64,000 nucleotides of DNA, from NCBI GenBank assembly GCA_008711295.1, contig VUYV01000075.1:916177-980176 (forward strand). Reading direction: 5' to 3'. The DNA comes from Anarhynchus alexandrinus (taxonomy: Eukaryota > Chordata > Aves > Charadriiformes > Charadriidae). The translations under genes were made by a program, and so were the position numbers. Below the pieces are notes generated by a model. That model was not told the origin of the DNA, ran no database searches, and was given only the letters and a program-made list of their open reading frames with translations. Of this stretch, positions 1 to 12,046 are shown one piece after another; positions within the stretch are counted from its first letter, which is position 1; each line of letters begins with the position of its first letter.

Positions 1-1440
1 GAGAACAGCCAAGAAAAGCATACATTTAAAGGGCTTTGATGCTCCATCACATAGCCATTCAGTGGCTATAATGGAAGAGGAGTACATGACAGACTTTGCT
101 CGTGCCTGTCATTCATAAATCTCAGTTACATATACCAAGCGGTCCAGATTTCACAGTGAAATTGCGTCGGTACCTCCCTCAGCTGCAGAATGAACTCTCA
201 CTGCTTTAATCGCATATATTACTTTTCTTTGCTCATACTACTGTGGAGCATATATGCTGAAATTAGATTATTTTATTTTCAAGAAGATCTCTTTAATGTA
301 TTTACATATTTTAGCGGACGGTGTAACCTACCAGATCACAGGAAGCAGGCTTATTGATGTGTTTCTTACCTCTGGTTAAAGAATAAATATGTGCGGGCAC
401 TTAAAGTTAAGAAGTAAGCAGAAAAATGACAGACTTCACATATTAATATTACATTCAGGATAATTTTTTTCTTACTTGTTCAGTCAGAACGAAGTCCTCT
501 TTAAAGCTGTTTGGCAAAGAATTAGGACTTGTAAAATATGTCTGGTTGAGACAGTAAGTAGATTAGCCAGAAGCTGTGATATTTTTGCCATTCTCTTCAG
601 CAGAGCCAAGATTTTGGCCCATGGTCTAATTTTGTAATATTTCATCAAGTAAAACTCATGAGTATATACACAGAAGTGTTCCCACACAGACCATCAGTAA
701 GGCTGTGAACACACAGTAAATAATGAAGAGAAAAGGGTGAACTTTTTTTACAGGGAACGTAGTTACTCAGATGAGCGGTGATTGCCAAATGCCACTCTTT
801 GTAATGACTTCCTCACCATCTTCAGATGTATTTCTGGTAACAGAGCTCTCTCTTTTGCAGCATACTATCCTTTCTTAATCCAAAAGCACATATTACTTCT
901 ATATTTTTCTATCTATTTCTCTCTCAGAGATGAACATTACCAACTACATCAGATCTTCCTTGATTCTCCTTTCTGAGGTTGGTTTATACATTGCTGTGTT
1001 GTTTCATTCTGGGGGCCGTGTGATTTTTTTTTGTTGTTGTTTTTAATACTTCAAAAGAATCTTTTATCTTTAGTAAGAATACACACTTCAGCCTTGCATG
1101 TTTCCCTCCTCATTTCTTCCCATTTATTTGGTCTACTATTCTTATCAAAGCTATTAACAAACGTGCATTTAGTTTTATTGCTTCAACAAAAACCAAACAC
1201 ATTACTTTAGCAGAGGAAAAATCCTGTGAAGTAAAGGCCTATTCAATTGTTTAATCAAATTATTCTTTCTGAAAAGCAAAACAAAACTCCAGATGCTCAG
1301 TAGCTATAATAATTACTAGGGATGTACAAGCCATGTCCATACATTCCCTGAGAATGCAAATATTCATCTTTATTAAAGAAGTCCCATACCCTTCTCTTGG
1401 TATCAAAAAAAACCTTGTGCATCCAGATACTGTAAGGCTC
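1..1440. other. Non-coding AT-rich DNA
   Basis: No gene or repeat was recognised. Short frames on both strands (for example 484-687 minus and 782-976 plus) have no recognisable protein character and are judged to be chance. There is a T-rich run near 1025-1045. Confidence 0.6.
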
Positions 1441-1640
1441 TGGAAAGCACCCCAGGTGAGAGGACCCTCAAAGCCTTCAGTGAACAGGCGTCGGGAGTGG
1501 GCGCATCCTTCCCTGGTGCTCTCCCCTCCTTCCGTGCCCCGTGGCTCCCTGGGTGCCAGTGCCCGAGCGCAGCCCTCCTGCCCAGCATCCCTCTGCAGGG
1601 CCATTCAGGGGCTGCCTCTCACCCAATGTGAGATTTTTAG
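1441..1640. other. Small GC-rich patch
   Basis: The GC content rises sharply against the flanks, with roughly ten scattered CpGs. Overlapping frames stay open on both strands here (1333-1755 plus, 1260-1604 minus). This is the usual effect of low stop-codon density in GC-rich DNA, and neither translation looks like a protein family. It could be a weak regulatory patch or an unannotated non-coding exon; nothing seen decides between these. Confidence 0.4.
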
Positions 1641-4600
1641 CGGCCCTGCTAGTCTTATCCTTGGAAGATGTCTGCTACTTCTCCTGCTCCCTGGAGGCAG
1701 CACACAAGGAAACTTGGGAAAGAAAAAAAAGAAAGTATCTATATTTGCAGGGTAGCACAAGCAGAAGCAGTAACTGGAGTCAAGATTTCACGTTGCTCTC
1801 TTCTCGTGCATGGAGAGGGTGTGATCCATTTCACAGAGGCAAGGGATGCCAACAAGACTAATAAACAGAACCTTAGTAACCTATGTTAGATCCTGAACTT
1901 TGACGTACTTCCTGGAGAGTAATTTCCCTTGAAATGTTTTCCTTTGTCTCTTGGCAAAGAGTGTCTGCCAGCCAGCCCCAGGCCAGCTGCCTCCTGCTGC
2001 CCCAGATGAGGAGGCAATCTGGGTGTGAGCTTTTGTGGGGCAGAGCTCAGAGACCCTCCGTGTCAAACACCAGACCCCAGAGGGAGCCCAGTTAGCTCTC
2101 AGCAGCAGAACAGCCTCCTGTATAAACGTCTGAGGCTCATGGGCCACCCCTCTTCATCGACACAGGTTTGTGGCTGAACCTTGGTTTTCCACTTATACTG
2201 GCTAGAAGGTTTCAGTCTGGTTGACGTATTCATCTAACCCACATCCATCCATCTGAGTAATCCTTTAGGCTCTGCCAGTGCAGTGGGTAAATAAGGTTGC
2301 TAAGCCCCCGCTTTTACTGAGATATGAGCAGTGCTAATTGCCTGCTCTTTGCCAGACTGAGCAATATGTTTTCCAGATTCCCTAAAAAGAGAGTGACTTG
2401 TTGGCTCAAAACTTATAATCTTCCTTCATCACTTCTAGTATTTATTATCCTCTAATTCTCCAGTAATACCTTAGGTCTAAATTAGGTCAGTGACTCAGTA
2501 ATTGGCAGTGTTCTCTGTAATACTGCCACTGAAATGGTATGGGGACTGGATTTCTCAATCACTTTTATGTGACGCACACTATACAGAAGTCAGGTAAGGA
2601 ATTTTTCCTCTTGCAGACTAACCTCCAGGTTCCAGTCTTTATTGAAACGTGTCAAGAGTTTTCCCCTTGACCTCAGTGATTGCTGGCTCTAGATCCAAGA
2701 CAGATTGTCACACGGGGTTTTTTCAGTTCTTATAAGATCTGTGGGATTTACAGTCAGAAGTCTGTCCATACTTGTATTTTCAACCCAATTATATTGAGTC
2801 ATCTGCCTATCTATTATTTGGTAGATAATATTTTAAATCATCTTTGTGAAATTTCCCCATTCCACTTTAGCTACAGCTATGGAACAGAGCTATCAACACC
2901 CTCCATGATACTATTCTCGCATGCCTCGCACAGCAGACATTTCCAAGTGGCTTGTGGGGTTTTTGAAAGCAAAATATTCATAGAAATACTACCATTTGTA
3001 ATCTGCTTTGATCTCTGGCACCACATGGGAGTTCATAAGATCCCATTGTTGATCTACAGGAAAATCATTGCTCGGTTTGACCTGTTCACATTGATAATCA
3101 CCAGACCTAAAAGGAGAAAATCAAAGTACTGTAACACAATAAAGTCACTCATGAGTAGAGTTGCATGTCTCCCTCACAGGGAAACTTAGAAGAGTTGAGA
3201 CAGTTTCAGTGATGGTCGGTGTCTGTTATATAACATACAAAAGCAAAGGGAGGTGTTCCCACCTGAAGGGACTTTACAGTATAAAGCGGTGAAGATGCAA
3301 ATGTTGTTGAACTACAAAAGAAGAAAAGGACATGGGAAATTTGCTAGTGGCTGTGGAGATCATGAGTAGATCATATACTCAGGAAAACTCTTAAGCTAAT
3401 GATTCGGTGTAAGTGTATAGGTAAACCACTCCCTCCTCCTCCCCCCACCCCCGGAATAAAAGTATATTTTCAGTATGATGCAAGGAAAAACTTCGTCTGT
3501 AAAATATTGTCAGGCAAATCATTAAAGGAAGGTTTTAAAAAAAAAATCAGCACCAAATGGAGGGTGCTGAGCACCATGGGATCCAGCAGGGTCAGCCAAC
3601 CGCAAAAATGGAAAACTATAGAGAGATCTTTGCCATTTATCTAAGCATCACTTCCTTGTTCCATAGCTTCTAACACCTCCATTGTTTCCCAGAAGTGCCA
3701 TATGTGATGCTGCTGCTCATCTGCTATATGCTGCAGCTGCAGAACAATGAAATGATCCTAAAGAAAGTACACAGGTGAGTGAACTGCTACCACAATACCA
3801 AGCACTACAGGTTGGTAGCCCCATGTAGAAAATATTCATCTTGAAACGCTTTTAAAACAAAGGAGGCTTTTAGTAGACTGTGTGTCAGTAGGTCTGTCAG
3901 CCCAGCAGGCATCACCCCTCATGATCGCGGGCTGCCCCTTACGAGCTGTCATTTCCTCTCAAGCCATGTTTTGGTGCTACTGCTGTCGCCAGGAGAAGGA
4001 AAGGAGAGTAACAAGTGGTCCAGAGTAGGCACTGCTGGTGACCTTGCCTCTTCAAGGTAGGTACAAAGAACTGGAAAGGTGTGCAATTAAAAACCAATGA
4101 AAGGGAATGCTTTTCTATACATTATTTAATTAGGCTGTGTAATTCTCTGCCACAGCTGTTCTTTGTAATTATTTAAAAAAAGTGACTACATGTGCATACT
4201 CTTAACAAGAATATTTGGTTATCACCATTAGTAACAACGGTTTTGGATGAGAACCTTGAAGACCTTGGTACTGGCCTTTGGCAAAGACAGGGAGAACCTC
4301 AGGATCGATCTGTTCATGTGATTCCTGACACACCTAGCCACTCCATAGAGCAGCTGTCATCATTTCAGAGTGCATAAAAAGTCAAGGAGTAGCCAAACAA
4401 GTGCCTCAAGACTGTCATCACCAGAAGGACATTAAACAGATGGGATTTGTTTCCCTCAGAACATCTATTACCCCTTTCAAAATAAAAATGTTAAGGTTTT
4501 GGTGAGATTGATTTGCCTTTGATGTTTTGTCCTATACTGTGCAAAGTTGCTTAAGAAGGTCAACAACTGGAAATACAACATGGATCAGCTGAAAGATTTC

Positions 4601-6400
4601 AATAACGATATTGCATACATTTAAGATGTTCTCTCTATCAGTGGCAGACAAGAACAAGAAGTTATTTCGCTTCTCAGTTCTGCTGAAACTTGCATAACTG
4701 TAATGGGGAATCTACTACAGGCCTGCCTGCCTTCTGCTGAAAAGAAGGAGAAACTCCCATTGTCTATGTGAAGCTGGATGTATCATTTTGCCAAAGGAAA
4801 GTATTACAGTGGATGGGTGTGTGGAGTAGATACAATCAGTGACTAGTGCTGCTTTATCATATTTTTAAAAAAAAATAAGGCTGTTGCTCAGTTCCTTTGG
4901 AAATCATACAGAGGATTATCTGGATTTTAAATCAATATCAATAAGTCTGGGGCAATTTGCTTGGAACATCTAATTACTTTTCCCCTCCCACTAGATTTTC
5001 AGGCCAGCTGGTTACCTCAGGGTTTCAAATACCTTGGGATCCATCTTTCTCTCAGAATTGTTCTCAATTAACTTTGCATGCCTGCTTTAAGATCTTGGAG
5101 TTGGCAGTTCTAGGTGGCAAAATCCTCTATTAATTTATGGGCAGAGCCATTCTAATAATACAACATATGCTTTTTCTATGTATTGCATTCGTTCACGTCC
5201 TGCCAGTATTGCTTTTAAGATGTTATGGGAAGGATCTGAGAAAGATATATTACATTTTTTTTCTGGTGAGGGAAAAACAATAAAAAAAAAAGATTAAAAA
5301 AACCCACCACCAAAAAAACTTGGATCAGTTTGTTAGGAATATGATATCGAAAATTAGTATAGCAATTCATCTAAATATCTATGAGAAGTTCTGCAAATAC
5401 TGTATATAGAAGACATTGGCTCTATCGTGATTGAAGTTAAACAATTGGCAGAGCCTCATTTGATCATGCAGCCCTAGTTTCTTCTAATGGTATTCATCCT
5501 CTTGTAATCCAGGGTAACCAATGGTAGAAGGTCATCAGCAGGATTGCTGCAAGATCTCTGCTTTCCCTTTCTATCACTTACAGCAGCTCCTTGGGATGAG
5601 CTCTGCCAGAACTCAGAATAGTCTCCCATAGGATGTGTGGGGAAGCCTCACCATCACTGAAATATCTCTTTGCACCAGATAAAGCACTATCTGGCAAGGG
5701 ACTAGATAATACGTATCCAAACAATATTTAGACCTGAGAAAAGGTACAAATGAAGGAATGATGGAGATCTGAGAAATTCTGAAAGGAAAGTCAGTTTGGA
5801 GCAGCTGTTCACTGTCTCCTCCAATACATGAAGTAAAAGACATCAACATGATGCTGAGCAATTCAAAAGAAACAAGAGGGTAGTTTGCTAAACGCGTAGT
5901 TTGTTGCCCCAGGTAGTGTGGAAAATAGTGTGAAAGCATACATGGGTTCCCCATAGCTGCAGAAGAAAAATGTTTGTGTAAAGCTTTGCACAAAAAGACC
6001 ACTTCTTGCTCAGGAAGATCTCAAGCTTCAGTCAGCTGTTTTCTGGAAGTCTGTACTGGGGAGGAAGCATCATTACATACGTTCTGATTTTCATTATCTT
6101 CCCCAGATAGCTGATATCGTTCACTGCCAGAGACAGGATATATAACTAGATAGTCTGACCTAGTCCAGACATTCTTATATATTTTATGTGAAATATTGTA
6201 ACTGACTGTGAACTGAAATATGTTCCCTGCAATATGCTATCTTTTTCTTTTAAACTCAAGGGTTTGAATGAGTCTCATCACTATAGGCAAGGAACTTTTT
6301 CGTCTGCAGGAAGTCCAGGATGCTCAGTTAGGTTTCTGTGAGCCTAAGGGAGAGCCTAGTGAATGATTCCACCAGGATTTCCTCACATGCTGTGTAGCAT
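1641..6400. other. Non-coding unique DNA
   Basis: No exon, RNA gene or transposon was recognised. The longest open frame of the window (169 codons, 2680-3189 plus) lies here, but its translation matches nothing I know, and about one frame of that length is expected by chance in 64 kb. A-rich runs occur near 4864-4877 and 5265-5320. Confidence 0.55.
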
Positions 6401-6424
6401 GGGGGTAGGGGGTGGGCAGGAGGG
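6401..6424 (+). repeat. G-quadruplex-type G-run
   Basis: Four guanine tracts of 5, 5, 3 and 3 G (6401-6405, 6408-6412, 6414-6416, 6422-6424) are separated by loops of 2, 1 and 5 nt. This satisfies the G3+N1-7 rule. Function is unknown. Confidence 0.55.
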
Positions 6425-8689
6425 AAGGAGAAAAGCCAGAGTTTAAGGCCAGAAAGAATCAGCTGAGCACCTAGACTGGTACACAGATAAACATGAGTTA
6501 AACACAGTAATTCACAAATTAAAAAGCTGCTTTTTAGGCAGCAAAAGATGCACTTTCATAATTTCTTTGGGTTGTTCCAGTGGTTAATCACACTTACTGT
6601 TACAAAAGCACGCCATGATTTTTTTGCCTTCAAATTCCAGCCAGAGGTTGTTGTAAGACTGATATTTGTGAGAATGCTGAGTCTATAGGAGCTGCCATAT
6701 TTTTCTTATAGAGGTTCTTATACTTTGTAATCAAACCATCTCTCAATTTTATTTTTGAAAAACACTCCTTCTTGCTCTTTGCCTCTTCCTGTGAGCATTT
6801 TATGCAGTCCTTAAAGATTTTTGTGGCTCTTTACTTAGAGTTTTGATTCTTTGTGAAATTTAGAGGGTGTTACTTGCTTGATACGGACACCTTCCTTGGT
6901 GCTGTGTCAAAGTTAACTCTCTAGGCCAGCTGGGACTGTTCATTGACATGCCAGTAGTTTATAAATGTCATCTCAAAAACAACACACAAAGCAAATGCCA
7001 AAAGAAGAATCCACCGTGGTCTTGATATGCGTAAGAGCTAGCTATGGGAAAGTTATAGTGGAGACGAATTTAGAACCCTAAATGACTACTTTAGACTTCT
7101 AGTTTGCAGATTCATTTTAGGAGTCCAGTGAGTACATGCACCTGAAAGAAGGGCCTAAGTTTAATGCAAAATGGTGAGTGCTTCCGAAGATTTCTGGAGG
7201 GTAATCCCGCTAAAGTGTACACGTTAGCTGAACTGGGATGTCTCTCTTACAACCTTTAGAAGCACTTATGTCACTCCATTGACATGACGGAAAGCCTTAG
7301 GAGAACTTTTTTTAACAAACACTCAAAATAAATGTACTAATTAGGTGCTTCATAATACCACTTGGTGTTGCACATGACCCATCTATCAACATACGTACAA
7401 CACTGTAACATTTTAATGTCTGAAGGCAGATGCGTTTACCCCAGCTCATAAATATCCTGACATAGTTTAATTTATCAGCAAGAGGATCGTACATTGATAC
7501 TGCGGGACTTGAAGAGGAACAACCACCCAGGTGTATTGGTATCTGAGTGGAAGGACCTTAATAGTAAGCATAATTTCTAACCAGGTTTATTGGGACCTGA
7601 GGAGGCATAATGGGGACATCGCTGCCCATGGGAGTGGTGGGGGAAAGGCGTGCTGTCCTTGCGTGTTAGTGGTGAAGCCAGAGTTGTCTCACAATCCATT
7701 CTTCAACATTTATTAAAGCAGCACAGGTGAAGGAGGCAAGGACTGAACTCTGAGGCTCTGGGTTAGATTTCCACTTCTCTTGCAATTATTGGTAGCTATT
7801 GACAGTGAGTCAAGCGGCAAGCTCAACACCTTGGTGGTATCTGTAGAGTTTGTGGATTTCTTAGGAAATAAATTGTTGGGTAAAGCCCAGTGGGAAATAT
7901 GGACAATTCACATGCAGTCTAGTTTATTTTCACTCAAGCACGAATATTTCTTAAAAAAAAAAATAAAATAGTTCTACTACAGCAGCCTGTAAAATTTCTA
8001 CCATTTTAAGTGTCATTTTTGAGGATTACACTGAATGCTGCAAGAGAGCTAAGTAGTGAAAAAGCTAGCTGTCTCTTCCTACAGGAGGAGGAAAAGCTGA
8101 TCCTGGCAAATGGGGCATGCTGGGAATATGGAAGTTGTCAAGAAATTCTTGTTTTGAGGTTACCAACACTTTCACCCGCAGCTTCAGTCCTCGCCAGCTC
8201 TAGCCCTCTTTCAACATACCGGTCAATTCCTAATTGCACATTGGGATACAACATGCACTTTTGACTCCAGAGTCTAATTTAATGAAAAGCGTTGCCATCT
8301 GTATGGCTAGAGAATGTCAGAGGTGCTCTTTGCATAGACACTGTTTTTTCAACTGGTTTACTAACATCATTTTGCTATTCATACCTAGGGGATTTAGGAA
8401 AAACACAGTTCCTGACACAGTTACCGTGAAGGCCTAATGTTCATAAATGCCAGGTTGTCAGTCTCATCAGGTCTAAGCAACCGAAATAGAAGGTGCTTTT
8501 TAATGCTACCCCAGAGTCAATTAAAATACAGTAATGCTGACATCTGCAGAATACAGAATGATCAAAGTAAAGAATGCCCATACAGCTTCTGACATAAAAA
8601 CAGTGTGTTTGGCGGCAGAGTGACACAGTGTAACAGGTCAGGTAATTATGAGAAAATCTATGATGTATCTGTTGCAATTGCTTAGCTTC
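6425..8689. other. Non-coding unique DNA
   Basis: No gene, RNA or clear mobile element is visible. A weakly SINE-like stretch at about 7745-7775 is too short to call. Confidence 0.55.
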
Positions 8690-9420
8690 TTTCCATTATC
8701 AGAGCCATCAAACAGAACAGCGCTCTCACTTCTCCTGATGGATCGTAAAGCTAGTGACACCCTCGCTCTCCTGATACAGATGGCATCTCAGGAGCAGCTG
8801 AATTAATTTGACAGTAAATAGGTGATAGCAATTGCTGTCTTCTCTTTTTTTATTATTTTTATTATTTTATTAATTGCACCAGGACAGCTTTTAGCACTTC
8901 TGGGAATAGCTCAGAAAGCCTATGCCATGATTAGCAGTGTACCCTCCTCTCCTGTAAACCCCTTCCAATGTTTTCACTGCTGTTTTATTTACATGATAAT
9001 TGCTCAATGGCAACAAAATTTTATTCTCCCCCATCTCCCCACCCTAACTCTCAGTCTGAACTATGTGCATTAATTATGATGATTAAGGAATTCTCTCATT
9101 TTTTTGCCTTGATGTGTTTATTAAATTAATGAAGGAATCTGACACATGGGCTTGTATGCTTAGGGTACAGTTATGCTAAAGTCATGGGTATATTTTAGAT
9201 GGCTGCATATTTTCTGCCTCAGTAACATTATAATTGGCTTAATGGATTTTCAGTTATGTGCATTGGCTTTCTCCCCTCTCCAAAGCAGACTAATTACAGC
9301 TTTTTACATTAAATTCTAATAGATTTCAATTTATCTCCTCTAAATTATCACAATAATTACAGTAATAAATTAGGCATGTAGCTGTCATTAATCTAAACAA
9401 TTTGAATTGTGTATCATAGC
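8690..9420. promoter_or_regulatory. Candidate conserved non-coding block
   Basis: The block is dense in homeodomain-like ATTA/TAAT words, including ATTAATTG, TTAATTATGATGATTAA and TAATTACAG. These are interspersed with non-repetitive, balanced sequence and no simple repeats. This texture is typical of avian conserved non-coding elements around developmental regulators. It has no coding potential. Conservation itself cannot be seen from one sequence, so this is an inference from composition. Confidence 0.3.
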
Positions 9421-9528
9421 AGCACAGACTGCTTCCTAAATGTGTATTCAAATATATTCCTAACTGTATAACCATTGTGTGGGAGGGTCTCATTTCCCAA
9501 CAAGCTGCAAAACCCAGAAGGCAGAATG

Positions 9529-9590
9529 GAAGGAGAGAGAGGAAGAGAGGCGGGTGGGGGGTGGGGGGGTGGAAAAGGGATGAGAGAATG
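9529..9590 (+). repeat. Purine tract with G-quadruplex core
   Basis: A nearly pure purine strand contains G tracts of 3, 6, 7 and 3 (9552-9554, 9556-9561, 9563-9569, 9577-9579) with loops of 1, 1 and 7 nt. This is a strong G3+N1-7 match. The complementary strand gives proline-rich spurious frames. Confidence 0.6.
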
Positions 9591-10339
9591 GAGTAAAAAG
9601 CAGACCAAATCTGAGAGACCACTGCATACAATTAACAATGGCTGAAGAATTGTCTTGGACAGGAACATACTTGAAGCATCCTGGCAGACCTCAGACTCCA
9701 TCATTAATCCATGACTGCTTTTTTCCCTCTTATATAAAAATGTGTTGCAAATGTTTCTTTACTCAAGCACACCTACTTGAAATTGCAGCTGGCTGAAACA
9801 TGAAATTTTACCTTTCATAGGAGATTTTGGCAGGGACAACTTTGGTTTTGTTTCTCATTTAGCCCAATTTCCAATTATTCAGAACACATCACAAAATGGA
9901 AATTCTGAAAAATTTCATGGAGGAAACTCATGTGACCATTGCTTTTTAAATTAAGAGCATTCCTCGCTTTTAGCTTTCCCTCCACCGAGAGCTATTGAGA
10001 GAAGTATTGACTTGACCCTAGTCAGCTTCATAACTGCTCTTCAGCAGAAGGCTGCGAGGCACTGACATGCTCATGCCGCTTTCCTTGGCAGCTGCCAGGC
10101 TTGTAGGATTTAGCCTTGGGACAATTCCCTTCTCATCTCTTTGTTTCCTCCTTTCCTCCTGAGCCATCTGGACTTCCGAAACATCTGCCTGAAACCAAGG
10201 GCAGCTGGACCCTTCACACTGCAGTGTAGTCACAACCAAGTCTACCTCAATAGTAGGTCAGGCAGGATTGCAGCAAACTAAGACCTACAGACAAATCACT
10301 CCTCGGCTGTGATGCATGTTGGCTTCTAGACTCTTACGG
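9591..10339. other. Non-coding unique DNA
   Basis: Nothing recognised. A minus-strand frame at 10018-10239 has no family resemblance. Confidence 0.5.
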
Positions 10340-10660
10340 GCATAGCAGTGCTGTTCCCTCCCCTCGAGGTTAAAGCCAGGTTGGCTATGCCTGCGCTAAC
10401 GCCCAGCCATGCTGGCGTGCTGCGAAGCGGGGCCACCGTGCAGCAGGACGGCATGGCTAGGGTGTAGAGACTCCTCTGGGGAGACAGCCAGCCTGACTTT
10501 TTGAAAATGTGAAATTTGCATTCAGAGAGCCAGCATCCCCTTCACAACCACAGATACGTGGGGATGGGTGGGACCGCAAGAGGTCGCTGCCCTGGCAGAC
10601 ATGTGGACACAAACATATGTCCACCTGTGGGAACATGTGGACACCTTGCACCAGAAGGGA
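10340..10660. other. GC-richer patch with CpGs
   Basis: GC content and CpG count rise (for example around 10392-10455), ending in an E-box cluster. Frames open on both strands here (10457-10651 minus, 10509-10742 plus) have no protein character. Confidence 0.35.
10599..10644. promoter_or_regulatory. Cluster of four E-boxes in a direct/inverted repeat
   Basis: Four CANNTG words lie within 40 bp: CATGTG at 10600, CATATG at 10614, CACCTG at 10622 and CATGTG at 10634. The 12-mer ACATGTGGACAC occurs exactly twice (10599-10610 and 10633-10644), with the inverted heptamer TGTCCAC at 10618-10624 between them. CANNTG is the bHLH recognition class; actual binding is inference. Confidence 0.35.
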
Positions 10661-10739
10661 CCTCCAGGCTCTTCCTCAAATGCAAATCACTGCTGGTTCA
10701 GTGAAGTGCCATTTTCTTATGGCACGTAATCTGCCTGGA

Positions 10740-11560
10740 TAGTTTCCAATTAGCCCCATTGATAATATATTTTAGTAATACACAATACTGGGGTACTTCT
10801 ATTGTGCAAAGGGGAGAAAGATTTAGATCTGTGTCATAGCCAGCAATGCTTTATTATCCCAACATGTACAAACAGGGGCAAGAAATTATGTAACACCTGG
10901 ATGCAAATATGTATGAGCTGAATAATTATCTGCTTCTGATTATCAAAATATTAAGCTACAAATATCCTTATATGGTATATATCTGTGAAGCTTTTGGCTG
11001 TTTCTGTTATGAAAGTGCAATGGAATTTATGTCAACATTAAAAGGATTAGAAAAGTGAACTTTGTAAAAAAGTCCAAACTTTCAAACTCCTGTACTGCAG
11101 TTAAATAAAGTAGCCTCAGAACACTGATACCATATATATATATATATATTTTACATAATGTTTAAGGCTTTCCTGCGCACCAAAAGGGAATACCTAATGT
11201 GCAGTTTCAATTGAGTTTCCGTATATAAGAACACTTACTACATTTCTGTTATACCTCCTCTAGATGAAAAGAAGTCACTAACATTTTTCCTAGTGACTAA
11301 ATCATTTTGCAAATTCAGGCTGTTCGGTGAATTTGGAGAGGTTTAAATTGGTAACACTTAAAATAATAGCACGTTGATTTGTGCAGCTCTGCAATGGAAT
11401 TCCTCTGGAAGGATGTATGACCTCTCCATTAATATGAAATGAGCTCCTTGTGATACCTTAATGAATATGCAGCGTCCCCTTAGTGACATGAGTAACATTT
11501 GAAACCTTTATGCATTTTCAAAGGGCATTCACCTCAGCTAATCCTCAGAGCAGGTTCATT
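10740..11560. promoter_or_regulatory. Candidate conserved non-coding block
   Basis: The block is AT-rich but not repetitive apart from one AT microsatellite. It has several POU/homeodomain-like words such as ATTAATATG, TAATGAATATGCA and TTATGCATTTTC, concentrated at 11340-11530. No frame is plausible as coding. It could equally be ordinary AT-rich DNA, since conservation was not tested. Confidence 0.27.
11131..11150. repeat. (AT)n microsatellite
   Basis: About nine uninterrupted AT units. Confidence 0.9.
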
Positions 11561-11876
11561 CATAGTCATATTTCCTGTTATCTGCTTACAAAGTTAAGAT
11601 GTTCTTACTGTTTGAAATTTGTCACTTACTCCAGAAGAAGAAGGAGAAGAAAAAGCAAGCGATGGCTTTAATGGGCAATGTGCCAAGATAAATGGTCCCT
11701 GCTGTGCATGTTAGATTTGATGCAAGTGTTCTTTGTGTAGATACTACTTCCTGTACAGAATATTGCAGCCTTATGGCAACCTTTGTCCTTTGTCTTGATG
11801 ATTGTATGAAATATTAATCTCTGAAACAGTAATGCTAAAAAGAAGCATTCTGCAGTGTATCTGGTGGCTACAGCTG
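11561..11876. other. Non-coding unique DNA
   Basis: Only a short purine run (GAAGAAGAAGGAGAAGAAAAAG type, around 11632-11655) stands out. No gene was recognised. Confidence 0.5.
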
Positions 11877-11877
11877 C

Positions 11878-12046
11878 GGACAGGGATTCAGATGTCGGAT
11901 CCTATTCCTGTCTGCACCACAGTCTCAATGGGTACGTTTTTCTGTCTCTCAGCTCCCTCACTTGTCAAAGAGGAAACATTATCGTTAACTAAGTCCTAGG
12001 GGGTTTTCTGCACCTTACCTAGATAAGTTGGTAAAACACATTGAGA
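11878..12046 (+). mobile_element. Old MIR-type SINE relic
   Basis: In order, the sequence shows a degenerate block like the MIR mid-section (a 'gggattc...tcctattcctgtctgcacc' arrangement at 11882-11917). This is followed by a block like the MIR 'ctcagtttccycatctgtaaa' segment (11948-11984, ending in a GAGGAAACATTATCG stretch), then the 'gtaaaacacattgaga' segment near 12030-12046. The order and spacing match MIR-family (CORE-SINE) elements of amniotes, from my knowledge of the consensus. It is heavily diverged, with no target duplication visible. Confirmation needs a sensitive profile search. Confidence 0.45.

Noticed and set aside
1260..1755. Overlapping 114-140-codon frames on both strands
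   Set aside because: Explained by low stop density in a GC-rich patch; no protein features.
2680..3189. 169-codon open frame, plus strand
   Set aside because: Translation has no recognisable domain or composition. With about 2000 ATGs on both strands, roughly one frame of this length is expected by chance.
3427..3452. C-rich run, possible minus-strand G-quadruplex
   Set aside because: Only three tracts of three or more C fit the loop rule.
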